Below, one piece after another: positions 35,331 through 43,241 of a stretch of 64,000 bases of DNA. Made by a program: the position numbers and the translations under genes. Each line of letters begins with the position of its first letter. Positions within the stretch are counted from its first letter, which is position 1. The stretch is from Polymorphum gilvum SL003B-26A1 (GTDB lineage: Bacteria > Pseudomonadota > Alphaproteobacteria > Rhizobiales > Stappiaceae), in NCBI RefSeq assembly GCF_000192745.1, contig NC_015259.1, positions 3,177,001 to 3,241,000 on the forward strand. Direction: 5' to 3'. The notes under the pieces are model-generated. The model searched no databases, was not told the origin of the DNA, and saw nothing but the letters and a program-made list of their open reading frames with translations.

Positions 35331-36719
35331 ATGAGCCAGATCGACAAGATTCTCGCCCGCATCGACGCCGATCTCGATGCCTCCCTCGCCCGCCTGTTCG
35401 ACCTTATCCGGATCCGCAGCATCTCCACCGATCCGGCCTACAAGGACGACTGCCGCAAGGCGGCCGGCTGGCTGGCGCGGGAACTGACCGACATCGGCAT
35501 CCCGGCCAGCGTCCGCGACACCGCCGGCCACCCGATGGTTGTCGGCCACCGCAAATCCGGCAAGCCCGGCCCGCACGTGCTGTTCTACGGCCACTACGAC
35601 GTCCAGCCGGTCGACCCGCTCAATCTGTGGGAAACTGATCCGTTCGAGCCGCGCCTGGTCACCCGGCCCGACGGCTCGAAGAAAATCGTCGCGCGCGGCG
35701 CCTCAGACGACAAGGGCCAGTTGATGACCTTCGTCGAGGCCGCCCGCGCCTTCATCGCCGAGACCGGCGACCTGCCGGTCGACGTCACCGTCCTGTTCGA
35801 AGGCGAGGAGGAGTCCGGCTCGCCGTCGCTGCATCCGTTCCTGACCACCAACAGGGACGAACTCTCCTGCGACCTCGCGCTGGTCTGCGACACCAGCATG
35901 TGGGACGCCGGCACGCCGGCGATCTCGATCATGCTGCGCGGCATGGTCGGCGACGAGATCATCGTCAAGGCGGCCAGCCGCGACCTGCATTCGGGCAGCT
36001 ACGGCGGGTCGGCGCAGAACCCCAACCACATCGTCGCCGCCATCATCGCCGGCCTGCACGACGACACCGGCCGCATCACGCTGCCCGGCTTTTACGACGG
36101 CGTCCGCGACCTGCCCGAGAGCCTAGCGAAGATGTGGGCGGAGCTCGACTTCTCGGTCGAGGAGTTCCTCGGCGAAGTCGGCCTGAAGCATCCGCGCGGC
36201 GAGAAGGGCCGGCTGCCGCTGGAGCACATCTGGACGCGTCCGACCGCGGAAGTGAACGGCATGTGGGGCGGCTACCAGGGCCCCGGCTCCAAGACCGTGA
36301 TCCCGGCGGAGGCCCATGCCAAGTTCACCTTCCGCCTGGTCGGCGACCAGGATCCGGACAAGGTCCGCGACGCCTTCCGCGCCTATGTGCGCTCGAAGAT
36401 CCCCGCCGATTGCACAGTCGAGTTCATCGCCAAGGACGGCAGCCCGGCCCTGTCGCTCGACCCGGCCATGCCGGCGGTCGAGAAGGGCAAAGCGGCGCTG
36501 AAAGCCGAATGGGGCAAGGACGCCGCGCTGATCGGCATGGGCGGCTCGATCCCGATCGTCGGCGATTTCAAGCGCATGCTGGGCATGGACAGCCTGCTCA
36601 TCGGCTTCGGCCTCGACGACGACCAGATCCATTCGCCCAACGAGAAATACGAGCTCAAGAGCTTCCACAAGGGCATCCGCTCCTGGGCACGCGTCCTGGA
36701 CGAACTGTCCAGGGGCTGA
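35331..36719 (+). CDS. M20/M25/M40 family metallopeptidase (dipeptidase)
   Basis: A 462-residue zinc aminoacylase/dipeptidase-type enzyme. Metal and catalytic motifs are visible: LFYGHYDVQPVDP (His ligand and Asp), GASDDKGQLMTF (bridging Asp), FEGEEESGSPSL (catalytic Glu-Glu) and a C-terminal GLDDDQIHSPNEKYEL with the His ligand. The dimerisation lid occupies about 200-320. Cytosolic non-specific dipeptidase-like members share this layout. ATG 35331 is preceded by AAGGA. Confidence 0.92.
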   Translation: MSQIDKILARIDADLDASLARLFDLIRIRSISTDPAYKDDCRKAAGWLARELTDIGIPASVRDTAGHPMVVGHRKSGKPGPHVLFYGHYDVQPVDPLNLWETDPFEPRLVTRPDGSKKIVARGASDDKGQLMTFVEAARAFIAETGDLPVDVTVLFEGEEESGSPSLHPFLTTNRDELSCDLALVCDTSMWDAGTPAISIMLRGMVGDEIIVKAASRDLHSGSYGGSAQNPNHIVAAIIAGLHDDTGRITLPGFYDGVRDLPESLAKMWAELDFSVEEFLGEVGLKHPRGEKGRLPLEHIWTRPTAEVNGMWGGYQGPGSKTVIPAEAHAKFTFRLVGDQDPDKVRDAFRAYVRSKIPADCTVEFIAKDGSPALSLDPAMPAVEKGKAALKAEWGKDAALIGMGGSIPIVGDFKRMLGMDSLLIGFGLDDDQIHSPNEKYELKSFHKGIRSWARVLDELSRG

Positions 36720-36764
36720 CCGCGCCCGTGCGGCCCGCATGACTGGAAAAACCGACACGGGCGC

Positions 36765-36830
36765 GAGACCGGCCCGAGACCGGCCCGATCCCGGTCAGAT
36801 CCTGGCCAGATCCTGGCCAGATCCTGGAAA
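36765..36830 (+). repeat. Six degenerate 11-bp tandem repeats before the LOG gene
   Basis: Two copies of GAGACCGGCCC, one GATCCCGGTCA, two GATCCTGGCCA and one GATCCTGGAAA run head-to-tail and end directly at the GGAG ribosome binding site of the next gene. The 11-bp period is close to one DNA turn. Confidence 0.9.
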
Positions 36831-36840
36831 GGAGCGTTGA

Positions 36841-37422
36841 ATGAGATCCGTCTGCGTCTTTTGCGGCTCCAGCTCCGGCGCCCGCCCGGCCTATGAGGTC
36901 GCCGCCGTGGCGACCGGGAGAGCGATCGCTGAAGCCGGGCTGACGCTGGTCTATGGCGGCGCCCGGGTCGGTCTGATGGGATCGGTCGCCGACGGCGCGC
37001 TTGGCGCCGGCGGCCGGGTGATCGGCGTGCTGCCGAAGGCGCTGCAGGACAAGGAACTGGCCCACATGGGCCTCAGCGAGTTGCACATCGTCGGCTCGAT
37101 GCACGAGCGCAAGGCCATGATGGCGGACCTGTCCGACGCCTTCATGGCCCTGCCCGGCGGCGCCGGCACGCTGGAGGAACTGTTCGAGATCTGGACCTGG
37201 GGCCAGCTCGGCTATCACCGCAAGCCCTGCGGCTTCCTCAATGTCGACGGCTTCTACGACGGCCTGCTCGCCTTTCTCGACCTGCAGGTCGAGGAAGGCT
37301 TCGTCCGGCCGGAAATGCGGCACATGGTCCAGGTCGGCGCGACGCCGCAGGACCTGCTCGCCGCCTTCGCCGCCTACCGGCCGCCGGCCACGCCGAAGTG
37401 GATCGAGCGCACCGAGACCTGA
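36841..37422 (+). CDS. LOG family protein (nucleoside 5'-monophosphate phosphoribohydrolase)
   Basis: A 193-residue Rossmann-like protein. The LOG signature is complete: [11 protein letters not shown] at 6-16, [19 protein letters not shown] and [12 protein letters not shown]. Family members release the base from nucleoside monophosphates (cytokinin activation in plants; general AMP nucleosidase activity in bacteria). GGAG is 6 nt before the ATG, immediately after an 11-bp tandem array. Confidence 0.92.
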   Translation: MRSVCVFCGSSSGARPAYEVAAVATGRAIAEAGLTLVYGGARVGLMGSVADGALGAGGRVIGVLPKALQDKELAHMGLSELHIVGSMHERKAMMADLSDAFMALPGGAGTLEELFEIWTWGQLGYHRKPCGFLNVDGFYDGLLAFLDLQVEEGFVRPEMRHMVQVGATPQDLLAAFAAYRPPATPKWIERTET

Positions 37423-37532
37423 CGGCCGCCGCAGGCCCCCGCCTTGGCATCGCCGCACTTGCGGTGCTATGTCCGGCGCATCGCTCCGGCCGCCCGGCCG
37501 GTTCCGCCGAAACTCCGGGAGTCCTCCAGCTG

Positions 37533-38120
37533 ATGCGCTTGCCGCTTGTCGCGTTGTCCGGCCTCGTACTGACCTTCCTGGGCGCCTGCTCGCCGACCGT
37601 CGACTACGACGGCCCCGTCACTGTCGCCCGCACCTCCAACGTCACCCTGGTCCAGATCACCCGCACCGGCGTGGGCGGCATCACCGCCGACACCGCCTAC
37701 AGCGCCAAGGCCATCCAGGCGGCGCTCCCCGGGTTCACCACCGACGGCATCCAGACCGCCGTCGAGGACAGCACCGAATGGGCGATCGGCGCCTTCAACT
37801 CCGACGGCTTCCAGGTGCTGCAGGTGTTCAAGGGCGCCAACGGCCGCATCCGCACCGTGCACGGCGTCACCCACCACCTGCAGGGCCCGAACGGCGAGCG
37901 GATCGGCATGACCTTCGCGGAGGTCGGCACGCGCCGCTCCGACTGCCGCGTCGGGCGCAACCTGTGGCGCGGCATGGCGATCTGCACGGCGCGCGGCGCC
38001 GACAATGTCGAGCTGGTCTATGCCATCCCGCAATACACTGGCCCGTTCGACGCCCTGCCGCCGGACGGCGAGCTGCGGGGCGCCGCCATCCAGCGCATCC
38101 TGTGGTCGCCCGCCGGCTGA
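37533..38120 (+). CDS. DUF1131 family lipoprotein (YfeY-like)
   Basis: A 195-residue lipoprotein with a lipobox LGAC ending at Cys19 (MRLPLVALSGLVLTFLGAC). The mature part aligns in pattern with the RpoE-regulated lipoprotein YfeY: GVGGITADTAYSAKAIQAALPG, a short EVG segment before RSDCRVGRNLWRGMAICTARG, and AAIQRILWSP at the end. The two cysteines (DCRV, AICTA) match conserved ones in that family. Function unknown; envelope-associated. Confidence 0.82.
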   Translation: MRLPLVALSGLVLTFLGACSPTVDYDGPVTVARTSNVTLVQITRTGVGGITADTAYSAKAIQAALPGFTTDGIQTAVEDSTEWAIGAFNSDGFQVLQVFKGANGRIRTVHGVTHHLQGPNGERIGMTFAEVGTRRSDCRVGRNLWRGMAICTARGADNVELVYAIPQYTGPFDALPPDGELRGAAIQRILWSPAG

Positions 38121-38139
38121 GCGCGGCCGTCCCGGCCGC

Positions 38140-39174
38140 TCAGGTCTGTGCCGGCGCGTCGACCCTGACCGCCCCGACCGGCCGCCAGATGTGGCGCTTC
38201 TTTAGCCACTTCTCGCGCGCGTCCGAATAGGCGAGGAACAGCGACAGGTCGCGCTCGCGGATGAACGGCAGCGCCTTCGGATCGAGCCCCGTCCAGGGCA
38301 GGAACGGGTTGCGGCGCATGGTCCAGTGCAGCTCGACCCGCGTCGTCGCCCGGTCGCTCGGCGTGCGGCCGTGGAAGCCGAAGGTATCGGCGACCACCAG
38401 CGTGTTGGCCGGCACCGCGACCCGCTGCGGCTGCGGCAGGCCCATCGCCTCCAGTTCCTCGGGGCGCACGCGGAACGAGCCGTGGGCGTGGTGCGAGCGG
38501 CTGTCGTCGCGCGCGGCGATCGAGCAGCGGTATTCCCAGTCGAGCCGTTCCGGCGTCAGCCGGTGCGAGCCGGGCACATAGGCGAACGGACCGTCGCCCT
38601 CGCCGACGTCGTGCAGGAACAGCCAGGCCTTGGCGGTGGGGTGGAACGTGTCCGCGTGCACCTGCGTCTGCGGATCCTCTGTCTGGCGCTCCGGCTCGGC
38701 GATGATCGTCTGCAGGAACGAGACCGGCTGGCCGCCGTCGGAGGCGGCATAGCGCAGCTGCGCCACCGCGCGCGGATCGCGCACGGCCGCCGCCAGGGCG
38801 GGATGGGCGGCCAGCACCGAGGGCGGCAGCGGGATCATGCGCGTCACCGTCTGGCCCTGGCGCATCTCGCGCGCCTCGAAGGGATGGCCGTAGACCTCCT
38901 CCTTCAGCCGACGGAACAGATCTTCGGGCAGAAAGTCGCGGGTCAGGAAGAAGCCGTTGTCGTCGAACTGCCGGCGGCTGTCGGCGTCGAGCGCGCGGGC
39001 GAGCCGCGCCCGCCGGCGCTCCGCCATGGCGGCGGCAAACGACACGCGCCGACGGTGCAGGCCCCAGCGATTGAGCGCCGGGTTGCCCAGGATCGGGTTC
39101 TTCCTCGGCGACTTCTCGGAACCGAAGACGCCGAGCAGCCACAACGGCGCGTTCAGATAGGACAGGACGCTCAT
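38140..39174 (-). CDS. Phytanoyl-CoA dioxygenase-like Fe(II)/2-oxoglutarate oxygenase
   Basis: A 344-residue protein with the PhyH pattern: GFFLTRDFLPEDLFRRLKEEV near residue 75, the metal motif HADTFHP (His-x-Asp) and, about 90 residues later, GFHGRTPSDRATTRVELHW with the distal His and the 2-oxoglutarate-binding Arg. An N-terminal hydrophobic stretch (SVLSYLNAPLWLLGVFG) may associate with membrane. Substrate unknown. AAGGA is 8 nt before ATG 39174; the in-frame ATG at 39180 is too close. Divergent from meaB. Confidence 0.85.
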   Translation of the reverse strand: MSVLSYLNAPLWLLGVFGSEKSPRKNPILGNPALNRWGLHRRRVSFAAAMAERRRARLARALDADSRRQFDDNGFFLTRDFLPEDLFRRLKEEVYGHPFEAREMRQGQTVTRMIPLPPSVLAAHPALAAAVRDPRAVAQLRYAASDGGQPVSFLQTIIAEPERQTEDPQTQVHADTFHPTAKAWLFLHDVGEGDGPFAYVPGSHRLTPERLDWEYRCSIAARDDSRSHHAHGSFRVRPEELEAMGLPQPQRVAVPANTLVVADTFGFHGRTPSDRATTRVELHWTMRRNPFLPWTGLDPKALPFIRERDLSLFLAYSDAREKWLKKRHIWRPVGAVRVDAPAQT

Positions 39175-39291
39175 TGACATGTTCCTTCCAGGCGGACCGC
39201 GCATGCAGGCTTGGCGGAGTATATTGAAAACCACGCCGCAGTCGAAGGCCGAAATACCGCCGCGGCCTCCCCCCGGCAGCGGCGCCGGCCG

Positions 39292-40338
39292 ATGGACGAG
39301 GTGACGGCGCAGGAGCGATCGGCTAAGCCTTGGGCCATGACTCGCATCCTGCCGCCCGCACCGTCGCCCGATGTCGAAACGCTCGCCGCGCAGATCCGCG
39401 CCGGCAACCGCGCGATGCTCGCCCGCGGCATCACGCTGGTCGAATCGCGCAAGGCCGCGCACCGGGACAAGGCGCGCGCGCTGCTGCAGCTCCTGCTGCC
39501 GTTCACCGGCAAGGCGCACCGGGTCGGCATCACCGGCGTGCCCGGCGTCGGCAAGTCGACCACCATCGACACGCTCGGCTCGAACCTGACCGCCGCCGGC
39601 CACAGGGTCGCCGTGCTCGCCGTCGACCCGTCCTCGACCCGCACCGGCGGCTCGATCCTCGGCGACAAGACGCGCATGGAGCGCCTCGCCACCGATCCGA
39701 ACGCCTTCATCCGCCCCTCGCCGTCGGCCGGCACGCTCGGCGGTGTTGCCGCCAAGACGCGCGAGACCATGCTCTTGTGCGAGGCGGCCGGCTTCGACGT
39801 CATCCTGGTCGAGACGGTCGGCATCGGCCAGTCGGAGACCACCGTCGCCGACATGGTCGATTTCTTCCTCGTGCTGATGCTGCCGGGCGCCGGCGACGAG
39901 TTGCAGGGCATCAAGAAGGGCGTGCTGGAGATCGCCGACATGATCGCGGTCAACAAGGCCGACGGCGACGGCGCCCTGCGCGCGCGCTCGGCCGCCGCCG
40001 ACTACCGCGGCGCGCTGCACATCCTGGCGCCGCGCTCGCCGACCTGGACGCCGCCGGTGATCACCATCTCGGGCCTCGCCAACCAGGGCCTCGACGAGAT
40101 GTGGCGGCAGGTCGAGCTGCACCGCGACAGGATGACGGCGAGCGGCGAGTTGCAGGCGCGGCGCGCGCGCCAGCAGGTCGCCTGGATGTGGGACATGCTG
40201 CAGCAGCGGATGATGGAGGCGCTGACGCGCGACCCGGCCCGCGCCGCCCGCATCAAGGCGCTCGAGGCCGCCGTGCGCGACGGCGACGTCGCCGTCTCGG
40301 TCGCCGTCGAGGAGATCGCCGGACTGATGGGGATCTGA
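39292..40338 (+). CDS. meaB: Methylmalonyl-CoA mutase-associated GTPase MeaB
   Basis: A G3E P-loop GTPase that loads and protects adenosylcobalamin on methylmalonyl-CoA mutase. Walker A GVPGVGKST is near residues 82-90, followed by VAVLAVDPSSTRTGGSILGDKTRM, AFIRPSPSAGTLGGVAAKTRE, LVETVGIGQSE and the base-recognition NKAD. The start is uncertain: ATG 39292 (348 residues), ATG 39337 or an upstream TTG at 39211; none has a clear ribosome binding site. It lies 8 kb from the mutase operon, not adjacent as in some relatives. Confidence 0.93.
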   Translation: MDEVTAQERSAKPWAMTRILPPAPSPDVETLAAQIRAGNRAMLARGITLVESRKAAHRDKARALLQLLLPFTGKAHRVGITGVPGVGKSTTIDTLGSNLTAAGHRVAVLAVDPSSTRTGGSILGDKTRMERLATDPNAFIRPSPSAGTLGGVAAKTRETMLLCEAAGFDVILVETVGIGQSETTVADMVDFFLVLMLPGAGDELQGIKKGVLEIADMIAVNKADGDGALRARSAAADYRGALHILAPRSPTWTPPVITISGLANQGLDEMWRQVELHRDRMTASGELQARRARQQVAWMWDMLQQRMMEALTRDPARAARIKALEAAVRDGDVAVSVAVEEIAGLMGI

Positions 40339-40343
40339 CGCGC

Positions 40344-40610
40344 TCAGTCCAGCTCGTCCCGGTGCTCCTTGAGGAAATGGCGCAACGCCATGAACAGATC
40401 CTTGGCGTGCTCGCGGTCGCCGCGCTGCAGGGCATCGCGGATGTCGTCCTCGATCATCTCCTTCACCCTGTCCGCCCCGTGCGGCAGGTGCATCAGATAG
40501 GCCGCCAGCGCGGTCGCGGCGATTTCGGGAATGTGCTCGTGCTCGGCCAGCGCGAGGATCTCGGCCTCGTCGAGGCCGCACATGTCGATGCAATCCTGAA
40601 GCGAAATCAT
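40344..40610 (-). CDS. Small acidic helical protein, unknown
   Basis: An 88-residue protein: SLQDCIDMCGLDEAEILALAEHEHIPEIAA, then EMIEDDIRDALQRGDREHAKDLFMALRHFLKEH. All-helical, acidic, His-rich, without membrane segment. Similar small proteins occur in other Rhizobiales as hypothetical proteins, to my recollection, but I know no function. The stop lies 5 bp from the meaB stop on the other strand. Confidence 0.72.
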   Translation of the reverse strand: MISLQDCIDMCGLDEAEILALAEHEHIPEIAATALAAYLMHLPHGADRVKEMIEDDIRDALQRGDREHAKDLFMALRHFLKEHRDELD

Positions 40611-40800
40611 CGCGCGCCTCCTCCCATCGCGGTCCGACCGTGAGGCAAGTGTAGCCGAGACGCATCGCCCTGCGTTGATCGCGGTCAAACCCTGTCCCGT
40701 TTCCGGACGGATGTCCCGGCATGCGGCTTGCTCTCCCAGGTCTTCAGGCCTCCGCCGTCGAGCGGCGGGCTCCCGGAACAGGCACGAGGAAGGCATTGGC

Positions 40801-42180
40801 ATGAAAGGGATTATCGCCCGCCCCATGAGCCGCCGCGCGCTCCTCGGCGGCGCCGCGCTGTGCCTATCCGGGACGGCGACGCGGGCGCTGACCCAGGTCG
40901 CCGATCTGAGGGGCACCATCGACGCCGCCGATCTCGGCGTCGTTGCGGACGCCGTCGACGACCAGACCGTGCCGCTGCAGGCGGCGATCGACCGCGCCGC
41001 GGAGCGCGGCCGGGCGCTGTTCCTGCCCGCCGGCCGCTATCCGGTCGCCGACCTCGCCCTGCCGTCGGGCACGCTCATCGTCGGCGTGCCGGGACGCACC
41101 CGCCTGGTCTACCGGGGCGGCGGCGGCCTGCTCGCCACCGCCGAGGGCGGCGAGCGCATCGGGCTCGACGGCCTCGTCTTCGACGGCGCCAACAAGAGCC
41201 TCGCCGAGCATGCCTTCGGCCTGCTGCATTTCCGCGCCGTCGACCAGCTGACCGTGACCGACTGCGAAATCCTCGGCAGCAGCCGCTCGGGCCTTGCCCT
41301 CGACCGCTGCTCGGGCCATGTCAGCCGCTGCCTCGTCTCGGGGGCGGCCGAAGCCGGTATCCGCTCGGTCGAGGCGCGCGGCCTGTCGATTGCCGACAAC
41401 ACGGTCAGCGACTGCGCCAACGGCGGCATCCTGGTGCTGCGCTGGAGCCCCGGCGAGGACGGCACGCTGGTCACCGGCAACCGCATCGAGCGGATCGCCG
41501 CGCGTGCCGGCGGCACCGGACAGAACGGCAACGGCATCAACGTCTTCCGCGCCGACGGCGTCCTCGTCGCTAACAACCGCGTCGCCGATTGCGCGTTCTC
41601 GGCGATCCGCTCCAACGCCGGCTCCAACGTGCAGATCCTCGGCAACGCGTGCCTGCGCTCGGGCGAGACCGCGATCTACTCGGAGTTCGGCTTCGAGGGC
41701 GCGGTGATCGCCAACAACCTGGTCGACGGCGCCACCATGGGCATCTCGATCGCCAATTTCATGGACGGCGGCCGGCTTGCCGTCTGTTCCGGCAACATCG
41801 TGCGCAACCTGAAGAGCGAAGGCCCCTATCCGCCGGAGGTCGCCGGCTTCGGCATCGGCATCGCCGTGGAGGCCGATACCACGGTCACCGGCAACGTCAT
41901 CGAGGGCGCGCCGAAGTTCGGCCTGCTGCTCGGCTGGGGCCCTTATCTGCGCGACGTGGTCGCGACCCAGAACGTCATCCGCGACTGCGCCACCGGCATC
42001 GCCGTCACCGTGGTCGAGGGCGCCGGCCCGGCGATCGTCGCCGACAACCTCATCCGCGGCGCCCGCGACACCGCCATCGCCGGCTACCGCTGGCTCGACA
42101 GGGTCACCGGCGACCTCGCGCTCGCCGGCGCCGACGCCTTCCCCCACCTCACACTCTCCGGCAACCGCGCCGCCTCCTGA
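40801..42180 (+). CDS. TIGR03808-type Tat-exported right-handed beta-helix protein
   Basis: A 459-residue exported protein. The twin-arginine signal has MSRRALLGGAALCL (Arg11-Arg12). The body starts with a pectate-lyase-like cap (QTVPLQAAIDRAAERGRALFLPAGRY) and continues with about ten parallel beta-helix coils of the form N-x-V-x-x-C (SIADNTVSDCANGGILV, LVANNRVADCAFSAIRSNAG, VATQNVIRDCATGIAV). This is the repeat-family TIGR03808 of alphaproteobacteria; such folds usually bind or cleave polysaccharides, but activity is unproven. Alternative start ATG 40825. It converges on the asparaginase gene. Confidence 0.88.
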   Translation: MKGIIARPMSRRALLGGAALCLSGTATRALTQVADLRGTIDAADLGVVADAVDDQTVPLQAAIDRAAERGRALFLPAGRYPVADLALPSGTLIVGVPGRTRLVYRGGGGLLATAEGGERIGLDGLVFDGANKSLAEHAFGLLHFRAVDQLTVTDCEILGSSRSGLALDRCSGHVSRCLVSGAAEAGIRSVEARGLSIADNTVSDCANGGILVLRWSPGEDGTLVTGNRIERIAARAGGTGQNGNGINVFRADGVLVANNRVADCAFSAIRSNAGSNVQILGNACLRSGETAIYSEFGFEGAVIANNLVDGATMGISIANFMDGGRLAVCSGNIVRNLKSEGPYPPEVAGFGIGIAVEADTTVTGNVIEGAPKFGLLLGWGPYLRDVVATQNVIRDCATGIAVTVVEGAGPAIVADNLIRGARDTAIAGYRWLDRVTGDLALAGADAFPHLTLSGNRAAS

Positions 42181-42209
42181 GGCGCGAGCGCGGTCGAAGT
42201 AGGCTTTAC

Positions 42210-43241
42210 CTAGGCCGAGGCAGCCTGGCGCAGCAGCGACAGCAGCTCGGCGCTCGGCCGGATGGCGCCGACGCGCAGGCCGCGCCGGTTGGTCAGTTCG
42301 GGACGCGCCAGGGCGTCGAGTGCGGTGCGTTCGTCGTCGTCGAGATCGAGCAGCGCCTCCAGCACCGCCGCCATCGTCACCTCCGCCGCCCGCCCGGCGC
42401 CGTCGTCGCACTTGAGCGCGATGCCGTAGCCGAGGTCCGGGAGCGCGGCGCAGAACACGCCCTCCGCGCCGGTCTTAACGAAGACGCGGCCGTCGAAGGC
42501 CTGCATCGCCTTGGTGCAGAAGCGGTCCGTGCCGGCGACCATGAAGGGTTCGGACACGCAGGCGTCGTAGAGCCGGCGCGCGGCCGCCGCGCGCAGCGGC
42601 TCCAGCCCCTCGCCGGTGCCGAAGGCGGCGAAGGCGCGCGCGAACCCCTCGAGCGGGCTGGCATAGGTCGGGATCGAGCAGCCGTCCGTGCCGCAGACGT
42701 CGGCCGTCAGCGTGTCTCCGGTCATCGCCTCCAGCACCGCCCTGATCTCCCGCTGCACGGGGTGGTCCGGCAGGACATAGCCCCGCGTCGGCACGCCCAT
42801 CGCGCGGGCGAGGCCGAGGAAGCCGGCGTGCTTGCCCGAGCAGTTGTTGTGCAGCTGGCACGGCTCCTCGTCGGCGCGGCACAGCGCGGCGACGTCCTCC
42901 ATGCGCGCCGGCCATTGCGGACCGCATTCGAGCGCGTCCTCGTCGAGCCCGGCCTTGATCAGCATGACGCGCGCCGCGTTGACATGCACCGGCTCGCCGT
43001 TGTGCGACGAGCAGGCGAGCGCCAGTTCTGCCGCGTCGAGGTCGAGCGCGTCGGCCGCCCCCGACTCCACCAGCGGCAGCGCCTGCAGCGCCTTGATCGC
43101 CGAGCGCGGGAACACCCTGGCGGCGACGTCGCCGATCCTGAGCACCGGCCGGCCGGCGGCGTCGACGATCGCCAGCGCGCCGCGGTGCCGGCTTTCCACC
43201 AGCGCCCCGCGCGTCACCTCGACAAGGACCGGGTTAGCCAT
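42210..43241 (-). CDS. L-asparaginase of the Rhizobium etli ReAV (class 3) type
   Basis: A 343-residue asparaginase II family protein unrelated to the E. coli enzyme. The catalytic Ser-Lys tandem of ReAV is present as Ser47 and Lys50 in FPRSAIKA, and the zinc/active-site residues as Cys134 and Lys137 in NNCSGKHAG and Cys188 in CGTDGCSIP, each exactly one position before the ReAV numbering. Hydrolyses L-asparagine to aspartate and ammonia. ATG 43241 overlaps the aminotransferase stop by 8 bp, suggesting coupling: deamidated aspartate and the aminotransferase substrates may be metabolically linked. Confidence 0.92.
   Translation of the reverse strand: MANPVLVEVTRGALVESRHRGALAIVDAAGRPVLRIGDVAARVFPRSAIKALQALPLVESGAADALDLDAAELALACSSHNGEPVHVNAARVMLIKAGLDEDALECGPQWPARMEDVAALCRADEEPCQLHNNCSGKHAGFLGLARAMGVPTRGYVLPDHPVQREIRAVLEAMTGDTLTADVCGTDGCSIPTYASPLEGFARAFAAFGTGEGLEPLRAAAARRLYDACVSEPFMVAGTDRFCTKAMQAFDGRVFVKTGAEGVFCAALPDLGYGIALKCDDGAGRAAEVTMAAVLEALLDLDDDERTALDALARPELTNRRGLRVGAIRPSAELLSLLRQAASA

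Noticed and set aside
38117-38142. Hairpin between the DUF1131 and PhyH stops as a terminator
   Set aside because: The stem has a bulge and no T-tract, so I do not list it as a feature, although it may contribute to separating the convergent genes.
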